Assembly: GCA_027574665.1 (NCBI GenBank)
Contig: CM050654.1
Coordinates: 26,679,722 to 26,743,721, forward strand
Reading direction: 5' to 3'
Length of the DNA stretch: 64,000 nt
Source: Rhynochetos jubatus
Lineage: Eukaryota > Chordata > Aves > Eurypygiformes > Rhynochetidae
Part shown: positions 34,801 through 46,800 of the stretch, one piece after another
Position numbering within the stretch: the first letter of the stretch is position 1
Layout of the letters: each line of letters opens with the position of its first letter
Notes under the pieces: model-generated
The model's input: the letters and a program-made list of their open reading frames with translations, nothing else
What the model was told of the DNA's origin: nothing
Database searches by the model: none
Program-made: the position numbers and the translations under genes

Positions 34801-37800
34801 GTCAAATGCTGTTGGTTCCTGGCTACACTGGCTGGATGAAGGAGCTCTGAGGCTCCGGGAGAAGTCGTGGACCCCATCCTCATCCTTTCCCACACCAAGT
34901 GTCTGGAGACAACCTTGCTCTGCGGTCCTGGGCTATCTTCAAGCCAAGGGGGGGCTTTGGGGCTCGGCTGCCTCCTTGGGATGCAGCCAGTGGGGATTTG
35001 GGAGTGGAAAACCAATGGCAAGGAGGGTTCCCTGACTTGGTAGGGCACGTGCTGGGTGTTATTGCCCCCCCTCTGCATTCTGGCCGGGGGGAGACAGTGT
35101 GAGAGCTGCCGGGGTGCTGTGGCACGGGGCTGGTTAATGTCCCCGGCTCGGGGCTGGCTTTCGGAAGTGTTTTGCTCACAGATAGGAGCACTCTGATTTC
35201 ACACTATCGCGTTAGGGCCGTCTTCCGTCCCTGAGTCAGCCGCCTGGCCCCCCGCCAGCGAAGAGTCATTTTTTCCTCCAAAAGAAAGTGTTTAACACTG
35301 CTCGCGGGCCCTTCCAGGAAACCTCATCGGGGAGCTGGAAAAACAGAAGTCTGCAGCCCAGCCGGTGCTGTGAAGCGAGGGGACACGGCTTGGGGGCTGT
35401 CCCTGTTGCCCTCTCGGTGGCCAAGGTCCCACTGTGCCCCCAAAATCTGGCTGCCCCGATTGAAAAGATTTAAAGGGTGCAGCTGGTTGTGGTGTTGGGG
35501 ATGATGGGAGCTGTGGGGTTCGGAGCTGGGGTGCAAGGTGATGCTGCTGCTGTGCCCTGGCTGTCCCCCAGCCTTTGGGGGCTGCGGAGTGGAGCCGACT
35601 ACTCGCACCAGCCTGGAATTGCGGGGTTGGGGTGTTCGGTGCCTCCCTGAGGAGGAGATGCTGCATGCTTGGGGTTAGGCAGAGGCGCTGCCTGTGCTGG
35701 AGCTCCGGGGCAGCGTCCAGTGGTGGGGAAGGGTCTGGGGCAGATCCATCTGCTCTGAGAGAGGGAAGGGGAAGGAGAGAAAGAGTGGGAGCCCATCTAT
35801 AACCAGGGAAGAAAAGGTCAAGGATGGGCGGCTGGCTGGCTCTGTGCATCATCTGTGAGGAGAGCAGGTGGGGAGGGGGAAGGTGGGCCTGTGGATCATC
35901 TCTCCTTCACCTGTGGGCTTAGTACGTCCATCCAGCTGGAGACATGCAGAGCTACGAGGCCAGATCTCAACTGCCTCCGCCCGTCCTCCTATGGCCCGTG
36001 GTGCATCTCCCCCCGCACCTTCCCGTTCGCCTCCCCGGTGCTGCATGGTCCTTCGGGGCCCTGCAGAGCAGCAGGGTGGTGTTGGAGCGATGGCCAACAG
36101 TGTGGGCAGCCCCGGCTCTCACCAGCCATGGCGGGGAATCGCCAGGAGCAATGCCTGGAGCTGGGAGGAGATTTTGGTGCATCCCAGCGGAGCAGGAGGT
36201 GCTGTCAGGGCAGGATGGCGAGTGGAGTGGGGGGGCCATGGAGGCATGGGGCTGGGGCGGGTCTGGCTCCGGTGTCTCTGCATGGTGGCGCCCGTGGGAT
36301 TGCGGAGGGTGCCGAGGAGACGGCGATGCTGGTCGTTAAGCGTTCCGGCGGCACGGAAGAGATCGAAACCACCGGCTAATGGGACCCATTAGCTCCGTGC
36401 AGAGAGCCAGCAATTGATCTGGGGTCTCGTGTTCGTTTCTCCCCCTGCAGAGGTTGGGCACACGCAAGGGCCCCTGGACGGGAGCCTCTACGCTAAAGTG
36501 AAGAAGAAAGACTCCCTCCACGGCAGCACCGGCGCCGTCAACGCCGCCCGCCTCCCACTCTCGGCAGCGGCCAACCACGTCGAGCACACGCTCTCAGTGA
36601 GCAGCGACTCGGGCAACTCCACCGCCTCCACCAAGACCGACCGAACCGATGAGCCGGGGGTGCCCGGGGTGCCCAGCAGCCAGGCGGTGCTGAGTCCCGA
36701 GGAGAAGCGGGAGCTGGATCGTCTCCTCGTCGGCTTCGGCTTGGAGAGCGCGCCGCCCATGCACAACCACGCGCCCGGCCCCGTGCCGGCGCGCCTGCCT
36801 GCCGGGCCGGGCCGCCACGTGGTACCGGCTCAGGTGCACGTCAACGGGAACGCCGCGGCGCTGGTGGCCGAGCGGGAGACAGATATCTTGGATGACGAGC
36901 TGCCCAACCAGGACGGGCACAGCGTGGGCAGCCTGGGCACACTCTCCTCCTTGGATGGCACCACCACTGCCAGCGAGGCTGGCTACCAGGAGGCACCCCG
37001 GGGGGGCAGCCTCTCCTCCCTGCCCAATGGCCCCTCAAGCTGCAACGGGGCTGAGAAGCTGCTGAAGGAGGGTCTGTATGACGGCGAGCTGCTCTCCAAC
37101 GGCAGCTACCCTTACAACAACCAGAACGCCCTGATGGGCCACCACTTCCGTGATCCACTGCCTCCCTTGCGACCCTCAGCATCCACTCAGGACCACCTGG
37201 CTGGCTACCCACAGCGCCCACCGGGCTCCCATGCCCCAGGCTGGCTCCAGCCCCAGCCACTGCCTGCCTCCCAGCCCTACCTGTACAGCTACGAGGCCCC
37301 CGGCACCTACCGCTCCCGCTCCTTCCCAACGGTGGACACAGCCAAGTACGATGCGAACCCGGCGCTGCCCCAGGCCCCAGCTCGCAGCACCAGCAGCCGG
37401 GAGGCTGTGCAGAGGGGCTTGAATTCCTGGCAGCAGCAAGGAGGGAGCCGGCCGCCTTCCCGTCTACAGGAGGGTGGCGTGGAAAGCCACAGCCCCAGCG
37501 TCTCCAGCTACAGCCCCCAGCCCAGCCCACTGCAGCCAGTGCCCCCTCACAGCCACAGCATGCCCGAATTCCCCCGGGCGCCCTCCCGCCGGGAGATTGA
37601 GCAGTCCATCGAAGCGCTCGACGTCCTCATGCTGGACCTAGCGCCTGCTGTCCACAAATCTCAGAGCGTGCCTGCTGCCTCCCGCCCGGACAAGCCGGCG
37701 GGACCCCTGCTCTCCTCCCTCTCGGCCCAACCCATCACTGGTCTCTACTCCCGTCCTGCTCCACAAGTGGTCCAGCCGAGGTCCTTTGGCTCCTCCGTGA

Positions 37801-40800
37801 GTCCCGTGGTCTCCGAGCCCGGGGGCAAAGCCTATTCTCCTGGGGAGCCGGACTATGGGGTGCACGAGTACCGGGAAACCTATTCGCCCTACAGCTACCA
37901 GCCGGCACCAGTGCCGGAGCCGAGGAGTTACAGCCGTGCCACCGCCGCAGCACCGATGGGCATCCTCCCGCTCAGCACCTCCTACAGCCCCGTGGGGTCT
38001 CAGCAGCTCCTTGCATCCTCCCCGCCTTCCCCCACCATCCTGCCACAAACCCAGCTGCCCCCCAAGGGACCAGAGAGCTACGAAGACCTGTCAAGGTCGG
38101 CAGAAGAGCCCCTGAATCTGGAGGGGCTGGTGGCCCACAGGGTGGCAGGTAGGATGCTTTGATTCCTTGGGGGGACAGGGGGGACCGCGTGTCCCGAGAA
38201 GCCGGAGCCTACGGGGGTGGTGCATGGTGGAGCCATGGGAATGGGAGATGCAGCGACTCCTCATCCGTGACAGATCTAGGCTTGGGACTGGACCACCCGC
38301 CATGGGGGCACACCGGGCAGGGGGGCAGCCTGTGCCTCTCTGCTTTGCCGAGATCCCCACCTTGCCACCTGCAGCAGCATCACTCGGAGGTGGAGAGAAG
38401 GGGTGCCCGAGGGGGTCTGGCCACCCCCATCCTCAGCCCTTTGGGCTACAGGACTGGTCTGTCCCCTGTGGCAGGGCCACTTGCTGGGTCCTGGAGGGGA
38501 AATTCTCCCTTTTGGGGAGAATATGGCTAAGTTTGGGAAGATATTTTCAGCTCTGGCTGAGCATGTCCTGCCAGGACCCCGCCTTGGGCATGATGCTTCC
38601 TGCCTGGAGTGTGCTCTGGTGTGAGGTCCCAGCATAGCACTTGCCTTGTGCTTAAGGTAGCTGGGCTCCTCCCTGATTTCAGCCCCCACTTTCCTCCCAG
38701 TATGCTGGGCTTGGTGCTTGGACCTCCTCCCCAGGCAGCTGGGGTGCTGCTGGAGTCTGGGGCGGCAGGGTGCAGGCTGGCAGCAGCCTTTCTGCCCCCA
38801 TAGTCCAGGTATCCTGGCCCTGGGTGCTTTGAAGCTGGACCTGACCTTGGGGTGGTCGTCAGAGGCTGGGAAATGCCTTCCCAGAGGGGTTCGGGGCAAG
38901 GCTTGGCTGGGTGCAGCGCCAAGCATTAGTGCCGTGGCTGGATTAATGGCATTTGCTCTGTGCCACAGAGGGAAAACTGTGTCCCCAGACTCCCTGCCCT
39001 CCCATGGCTCCGTCTTGGGGGCTTTGGGGATGCAGAGGGCCCCGGCCCCCTGGGAACGAGATGCCGTGGCCCTGCAGCGGCTCGGTGCCCTCCCTCCCCA
39101 CTGCTTCGGCTGCAGTTGTTGAATTGTGGAGCGACATTCGGGAAGGGTTCGGGGCTGCGGCCAGGCTGGGGGCCAGCTCGTGATGCTGGGGCTTGGCAGC
39201 TCTGTCCCTTCCAGCTCTGCACTCAGGCCAGAAACTCGCCCGGCATTAGAGGGAGGGGGAAAAGGCTTGGCTGGAAAAATCCAACAGCACCAACCTCCCA
39301 GGCGTGGGGGCTGAGTCACTGCGGCACCGGGGCGGGGGGCAGGAGAGGTGCCAGCGCCGGGGTGGGGGACGGTGGTGTGTGGCAAAGGTATTGGGTGCAG
39401 TTTGCATCCATCCGAACCCGACTTTGGTGATCCAGGCCAGATCCACAGAGGGACCCAGGGCTTGTGCAGAGGGTCTAAACAAACCCAAGGACACACGGAT
39501 GCCCAAACCATGCTGTATGTCTGGAGTGAATATTATAAGGACCAGACATCCCTCCCTCCCCGACTATGGAGGGAAAAAATGGGGCAGTAAAGAGCCCTCG
39601 GGAGAGAAGGAACGTATTTGCAGTGGGTAGGAAATGATGTTTGATGGTGTCTACCAAAAAATCCATCCCCCCTAACCCTGGGTTCAGGTCCTGAAGGCTG
39701 GGCTGGGGTCACTCTCATCCCCTGCAGCCACAGGGCTTCCCGGGAGGAGGGGCGTCCCGGGGACTGTTCCCAGTCTGTGGCCACCTGTCCCGGCTGGAGC
39801 CTGGCCGTCTGTGCCGAGGCGGGGGCAGTGTGGGCAGGCGGCCTGACCTCCAGCGGGAACGAGGTGTCCCGAAGCCAGTGCCGGGAGGGGAAGGCCACTG
39901 GGGACAGTGGGGCATGGACGGGTTTGTTTACATTCCCTGCTGCTATAAATTGCCCAAACGTCCCGGCGCAGCAACGAGGAGCATCTCACACCTCCTCCGT
40001 GTGTGATGGGGGAGCACTCCCATTCCCACTTCCCGCTGGTGACGGAGGGGAAGAGACGGGACAGGGCAGTGCTGGCGTCCTCAGCACCAACCTGCAGAGA
40101 GGAGCCAGTCCTGCCATCCTTCAAATCCCCGTCATCTCCCAGCGAGGCATCTAGGGTCATCCCTTCTTGTCCCAGCCCTGGGCATCCCATGGTGGAGGGG
40201 ACCCGCACGTTGCCGTGCCCAAGGGGATGGTGATGGGGCATTTGTGGTGTTGCACAAGGCCACGCGTGGCTGGGAGCCACCATCCATTTCCCATGTGGGT
40301 TTGAGTGGTGCCTGGAACCAGGCGATTTGGGTGATGGGAAAGCAGCTCCAAGCAGGGGCTGAGCTCCCTCAGACCCCAGGCGACCCCGGGCTCATCTGTG
40401 GGAGCCCAACTAATATTTTCTCTTGTTTTCTCTCTCTCCCTCCCTATTGTATCTCGTGACATTTGTCCTGTCTGCCCCTTCCTCTCTGCATGGGGGACCG
40501 TGTCTGTTCCCTGTGACCTCCCACCCTCCTTGCACCCCCATCCTGGTACGCTGGCAGAGTACAACGCCAGGCTCAGGGACCTCAACAAGAGCACCAAAGT
40601 CCCCCGTCCTCCTCTGAACCAGCAACGGTCCTTCTCCTTCTCCGGTTCGTTCATTCCACCTCCCTCTTTCCTTGTCCTCCAACCTTCCCCATCCATCATC
40701 CTTCTCCTTCCACCTTCATTCTTCCCTCTCATCCTTCCTTCTTTTCCCTTTTCTCTCCTTCCTTCTTCCACCTCATCCCTCCCTCCTCCCCTATCCCTGC

Positions 40801-43800
40801 ATGCCGAGTGCTCTGTGTGTTGCATGGATGTGGGATGGAGGGAGGCTCGGGAGACCCTTCCCATGCAGGTTCAATCCCCTTTCTCAGCAGGGCGATGCTC
40901 AGGTCCCCCTTCGACCTCCTCTGGTGATGAGGGAGCCCCTAGGTACAGGCTCCCCTGCCCACGCTTGGTTTTGCACCTCATCCAAGCCCAGCACTGCTCT
41001 CTGGTGAGGTTTCACTGCATCCAGACCCTGCTCCAGCCCCTCCGAGCTTTGCCCTGGCTCACCCCTCTGGGAGGCAGGGGCTGGGGTACAGCTCCACAGA
41101 CCCCAAGTTCAGCCAGTTCCTGGCCCGGCAGCGTCCGGGGGGTTTACCCCATGGGTCTGTCCGCAGCTGGGGAGCGGGCGAGGGAGGGCCCCCGGCTGTG
41201 CTTGTTCTGGGGTGAAACATGGACAGCCACATCAATGAAGTGCCTGGGAAGAGGGGAGCCGGAGACGTGCCTGTGCTCGGTGGCAGGGGGCGAGCGGGGC
41301 TCGGGCAGAGTGGAACAGGGCAGTGTGCGCTGCCATTCCTCATGTGGGCAGGCAGCGAGTTTGCAGCTCTCTTTTCCCTGGGCATCGTGTGTGGCTTTAA
41401 CTGCTGGGTGTCGCATCCCCAGGGCCATGGGATGCTGCTTGCCCTCTCCCCTCCACCCTTGCCTGGCAGTAGCTCTAGCATCTCATGCCCAAAAAGCAGC
41501 TGCTTCCCGATCTGGCCCACAAACCCGGCTCCCCAGCCACAAAACCACCTGGGTTTCAATCTCCCTTGTTTCCTCCCCCCCGGGCTGTTGTGCTCCTGCC
41601 CTTCCCCAGCCCTGGAGCTGTGTTTAGTCCGAGGGCAGGACTTTGCTGGGAGAGGGGTGCTGCCAGGTCAGGGAGTTCAGTGGGCAGAAGAAGGGGTGGC
41701 GGTGCCGGAGGTGATGAGGGGCAAGGGTGGGCAGTGGGGTGCAGGCTGCTGTTCCCCCTTTCAGCTGTGCTGGGGAACCCCAAGTCCTGCAGCCGGGCAG
41801 GGCATCCCTGGGGAGCTGGTGGCAGGGCTGTGGCTAAGGGAGGCTGTACCTCTGCCGAGGGGGCACAGCGAGCGGGGGAAAGGAGAGTTTGTTTTCCAGG
41901 CGTAGTTTCCAGCCCATAAATCACCCAGGGGGTCGAGGGAGCCGTGCTCGGAGCCTCGGTTTCCTCCAGGCTTTGCTCTGGACGGCCCGTGAAGTTTCCC
42001 ACTCTCGGCTCCCAAACAATGAGTCCCTTTTTTCCCCTTCTCCTCCCTCCCCTCCCCGCGGCCCCGGCTGCTTTCCATGTCTGGGAGAGTGGAGCAGCCA
42101 AAGCCCGGTGAGCTCCTGGGCGTCCCCATGGGCCAGATCCAGCACCCTGCGGCCGGGTGACATGCAGCCGCAGGGGATGGAGCTGGGGGTCCCAGACTGC
42201 AGACGTGTGATGCGCGCTGAGCTGCCGTTCGTGCTTCCCAAATGAAAAATGCCACGCAAGGCAGGCGTGTGCGACTGGAGGGCCGGTCCCTGCCTTTCCG
42301 CAGCGCTCGGTCTCTGGAGCTCACTTTGGGATGGCCAGGGAATGCTCCCGGTGATGCTCATGTGGCATACAGGACACCCTGCTACAACAGAGGGGAGAAA
42401 ACTCAATACAGGGGTTTACTTTATCCCACCCTATTCTTGCAATTCAGGGCTTCATTCCCTTAAAGTGAGGAGCATGGAAAAAGACAGAGGGTGGCCCTAT
42501 ATTATGCTGCCCCTTGGCCACCGCACCTGCGGGGCAGCTTCCCAGAGACCCTCTCCGTCCCCCTGTCCCCACCGTGGGCCTTTTTAATGGCCGTCCCCTG
42601 CGCTGGAGAGCACCTGCAGAAGGGATCGGGGAGTTGTGTTTCAAAGCTGCTCTTAGTGGAATTTTCCAGGCCGCCTCCGCGCTGGAGCCAGCCCCGTTGG
42701 CTCGTGTCCCTGGCCTCGCAGCCCGGCCGCTTCTCCCCCCCCCCGAGCTGTGATTTTATTGTTGTTGCCATTCACTGTGCTGGTTATTTAGAAATGCACC
42801 CAGGCCACCTCCCTCCCCCTTCTCCCCTCCAAGCCCTTTCCCTGGGGTTGGGAAAGCTCTGGTGTGGGTGCCGGAGTGGTGGAGGGGGGAGGTCAGTGGG
42901 TGCGAGGCGTGGGTCCTGTGCGTAGCCCCGGGGAGCGAGGGGAAGCAGCTGATGGCTGGTTTTCCTCTGCCGCCAGCCCGTGGGAAAGGAGTTGGTGTTT
43001 GAAAAGTGCATTTCCTGGAGCACGATGCTGGACTTTTCTTTCTTTTTTTTTTTTCCCCAATGTGCCGGGCCCGCCAAGGGGAACATGAGCACTCTCTGGC
43101 TCTGCTGGAAAGGCGGAGGGGACGGTGCTGTCACCTGTGCTGGTGGGGCTGAGACTGGGGGTCACCCCGCTGCCGTCGGGCTCTGAGGTGTGCCTGTGAT
43201 GCTCTGCCCAGTTCCCCTGCACTGAACCCAGCACCGTCAGCCCCAAGTTCTAATTAACCCCTTCTTCAGGCCAGCAGGGACAGAGGGTGTGTTTGGGCTT
43301 TGCTGGGTGCTGGGAGAGGGGGACACACCCCTCATCCCAGCCCCCTAAGTCCCCCTGCCCTGGCTTTGTCCCCAGTCCTGAGCTTTCTCCCAGCCCACGG
43401 TGATCACCAGTGGGATCCACCTAGAACCCGACAGCCTGGAGAAACCCATTCTGCCGTGGTGACTTGCTCCCTCTCCTCTTCCCCCCGGGGTCTCAGAGTC
43501 CCTCGGCACTGCCCCAGGCTGTGGGCACTGCTGACTCTTGATGGGAAGGAGGACTGGAGGGAGATGGAGAGGAAATGCCCGTCTCCCCATTTAGGAAGGC
43601 TTTGTGCTGGGGGCAGGAGATCAGCAGTGGTTTGTTGGGATTCTCTGCACCATCCCTCTGTGGGGGTCCTTCCTCCCGATCTGCTGCTCCCCCTGCCTTG
43701 GGGGCTCACAGAAATGGGCTTTTTCCACTGCTGAGGTTGAAGTTGCATGCGGATGTGGGAGCAGGGATGCAGCTGAACGCAGCTGCCCTGGAGCTGGGGG

Positions 43801-46800
43801 ATTTGTCTCTTTCCCATCGTGACGCTGTCAGGAGGTTGTGGTCCTTGCAGCTCTGCAGGGCAGGGACAGGCAGCCTCCCCTCTTCGTGCCCCTCACACCC
43901 AATGCCAGGGGGTGCTGTCCAGAACTTGAGGTGCTTGGGAGGGCTACTGCAGCCATCCAGCCGCTAGCCACAACCCTGCCTTGCTTTTTCACTTGGCCCA
44001 GGGCCACTGCTGTAGGATGTATCTGCTCCCACCCAAACCTGACCGTGTGGGTCTGGGGTTAGATGCAGGTGAGTGCTGGAGCTGCTGGCTCTGCGGCACA
44101 CGGCCCTGGGGAGACCACTCAGATCAGCCCTGGAGCATCTCCTGCTGGCCTCCACCTTACCTGGCACCTCCTCACCCACCTCCCACCCTCTGCTTGCCCC
44201 ACAGGGGCGCAGTCCCAGGAGAAGTCCCCGGAGGAGAGCACAGTCCCTGCCCGCAAGCAGACCCCCAGTGACAGCCACCATGAGAAGAGCTCACCAGAGC
44301 CCAGCTCGCCCCGCAGCCCCACCGTCCTCTCGCCTGAGGTTGTCAGCACCATCGCGGCCAACCCTGGAGGGAGGCCCAAAGAGGTGTGCCGGGACTCGGC
44401 GGGGTGCTGGGGTGGCTGGTGGGGTGCAACCACCTCCAGGGTGGGGGAAGGCTTGGAGAGGGGTATGGGACCTGTGCATCTTGCGGCATCCTGGAGGGTT
44501 GGGGTTCAGTGATGCTTGTGGTGGTGTTAGCAGGTTATCAGGGAAGGGATGAAAACCTTCCCTGTGCCCTCTCTGCCCCCTCCTCAGGGCAACCTGGAGG
44601 TTTGTGCCCATTGTAGGGATGGGACTGACCCTTTCTCCTGCTCTCCCCCAGCCTCACCTCCACAGCTACAAGGAAGCCTTCGAAGAGATGGAGGGTGCCT
44701 CCCCCACCAGCCCACCCTCCGGCGGCGGTGAGATTTCTCCCCCCACCCCAGCCTTCCCCGTCTCGCCACAAACCCCTTACTCCAATTCCTGTAAGTGCCG
44801 TGGCTCCGGGAGGTGGAGGGGCTCGGTGGGTGGCTCTCAGCAAGCCAGAAATTCGCCAAGGGTCAGACAGCTCCGGGCTCCAGACACCCACCACCACGTT
44901 AATCACTTTTCCTCTCCATCCTCTTCTCTCCTCTGCATCCCACCCTCCATGCTGCCATCAGCATCCCGCTGCCATCAGCATCCCATGCTCGGCATCCTCC
45001 TGTTGGCTTTTTCCCACCCTCCACTCACTGGGGTGTTTCTTGGATGGGATCCCAAGGTGGGATAAGGAGAGAGGCAGGATCTGAAAGAAAGCATCCTTTC
45101 ACTCTGTCCTGGTCCTGCACCTCCTCATCTTTCCTACTGGCATGGCAAGAAGGGCAGGGAGGCTACAGTAGCAGACGAGCTGGTGGGAGGCAGGAGGGAC
45201 TGAAGACCAGAGGAGGGGGCTCTGGGCAGACCCTTGCATGCTGTGCCACTTACTGCTCACTGTTTCCAGGGCAGGAGGGGGATAAGACTGGGAGGTGCCA
45301 GCCCTTTGCATGCAGCCCGTCTCTGCTCCTCTGGCACAGCATGCCTCCTCTCTGACTAACCTCAGTGGCGCGGTTGTGGTGGTTTTGTGTGGACCGGGTT
45401 TGTGTGACCACCTTGAGCGATGAACCCTGGTGAGCAGCCTCAGGTCGGCACAGCACGACCCCGTCTGGACCAGTGCAGTGGAGCAGCCGGTCAACTGGGA
45501 AACCCATCAAAAAGACGGCAGCCCTCCCCACTATCCCTTCAAATCCCTGTTGTAGGCTGTGGGATGCTCTAGGGCTGGGGATGCTCTGGCTGGGCACTGT
45601 GCTCTAATGCCACATCCCAGTCGCAATGGGGCTGCCAGACCCCAGTAGCTCAGCCCATGGGGCTCGAAGCCGTTTCCTCCTGTGCTGTTGTGGTTCCTCC
45701 CCTGCAACCCACTGGTGTTTGAGCCTGTCTCATGGGTTGCGGTGACTGGGGTGTGGGACTGTCCCCGGATCGTTTGGCAGCTTGGAAATGGCCCCGTTGT
45801 TCCGGGGACCCGGACAGCATGGCCTGGAGCAGCAGCTCCTTGGCAGTGGGACAGTGGCTGGTTTTGGGGGATGAGTCACTCGCAGAGGTGACAGAAACGG
45901 CCTGGCTGGGGACGTGGCCCGGAGGCAGTCCTTCTTAGCCAGCGCCAGCCGGGAAGGGCTGGAGGTTTGAAGCTGCAGCTTGCAGCCTTCACCAAAGTGC
46001 CCCCCGGGAGGGATATAGGAGAGATTCCCCTCCATGGGGAGACATCGATCCTGGTGGAATTCCCGGCCGCTGGAGGACCCCGCAGCTCATCAGCCAACAG
46101 AGGTGCGAGCTGACACTGCGGTTTGCGGCTGACCAGATTTGGGGAAATCGGACACCGGCCAGGGAAGACGCTGCTGTCTGGGTTTCCCAGGGACTCGCTG
46201 CTCCAGCCCCAGGCTGCCTGGGGCACCTGACCTCGGGGCGAGGGTCTGGCTTTCCTCCTGAGCACCCACCACCCACCGCCTCCTGGCCTCGCTACGGACC
46301 CTGTACCACCAGTCAGGGATGCTCAGATGCTGATGGATGTGCCCTCTGGTCCCTCTTGCTGGAGATGAGACCTGGAGGTCTTCCTGGGGAGATGCAGCAT
46401 CAGGGAGATGGATCAAACCTGGGGGACAGGAGAGGAGGCGCAGTCGGTTCGGGGAGGTCCGCCCTGCCCTGTGAAACCCTGCCCCACACTGCTGGTGCGT
46501 CCATGCCATAGCCATGCATACATACGCAGCTGGTATGTACGTATGGGCACAGGGCCCCAGACCTCATGTGTGCATTGCCACCCCTCAGGGAACATGCTCT
46601 GTGTGAACATCCTCACCCACCTGTTGAGCTGGTCTGGAGGGCAGCGGGGTTGGCACTGCCCCTTTTTTGGGGGTGATGAGCTGCTCTGGGACAGCCTGGT
46701 CCTGGCTCAGCCAGACCTGGGGGTTGGCAGAGGTGGGTTAAGGTTTGGGAGCACTGGGTTGGGGGGCAGCTGCTCGCACAGGGACAGTGAAAGAGGCTTC

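Larger units (their letters stand above)
27799..36450. other. TNS1: Largest intron (8.7 kb)
   Basis: No known TNS1 exon was recognised. It contains a MIR-like SINE remnant (29728-29832), a reverse 14-mer copy at 28167-28180, a CArG word at 29251, two short tandem duplications (33936-33990 and 34024-34089), and two strong unpaired donor sites preceded by GC- or pyrimidine-rich sequence (31344 and 33179) that could end alternative first exons. Confidence 0.7.

Noticed and set aside
38276..39511. 411-residue minus-strand open frame
   Set aside because: It lies mostly in an intron of TNS1, has no domain-like segments, and has the same GC-rich no-stop character as the other shadows.
40645..41627. 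Extension of the 40558 exon through the continuing open frame
   Set aside because: The sequence turns into pyrimidine-rich, low-complexity translation (repeated PPSF and LLP), unlike tensin; the exon is taken to end at 40644.
45360..45550. Stretch resembling a retroviral LTR fragment
   Set aside because: No terminal repeats, primer-binding site or polypurine tract could be recognised; only the composition differs from its surroundings.
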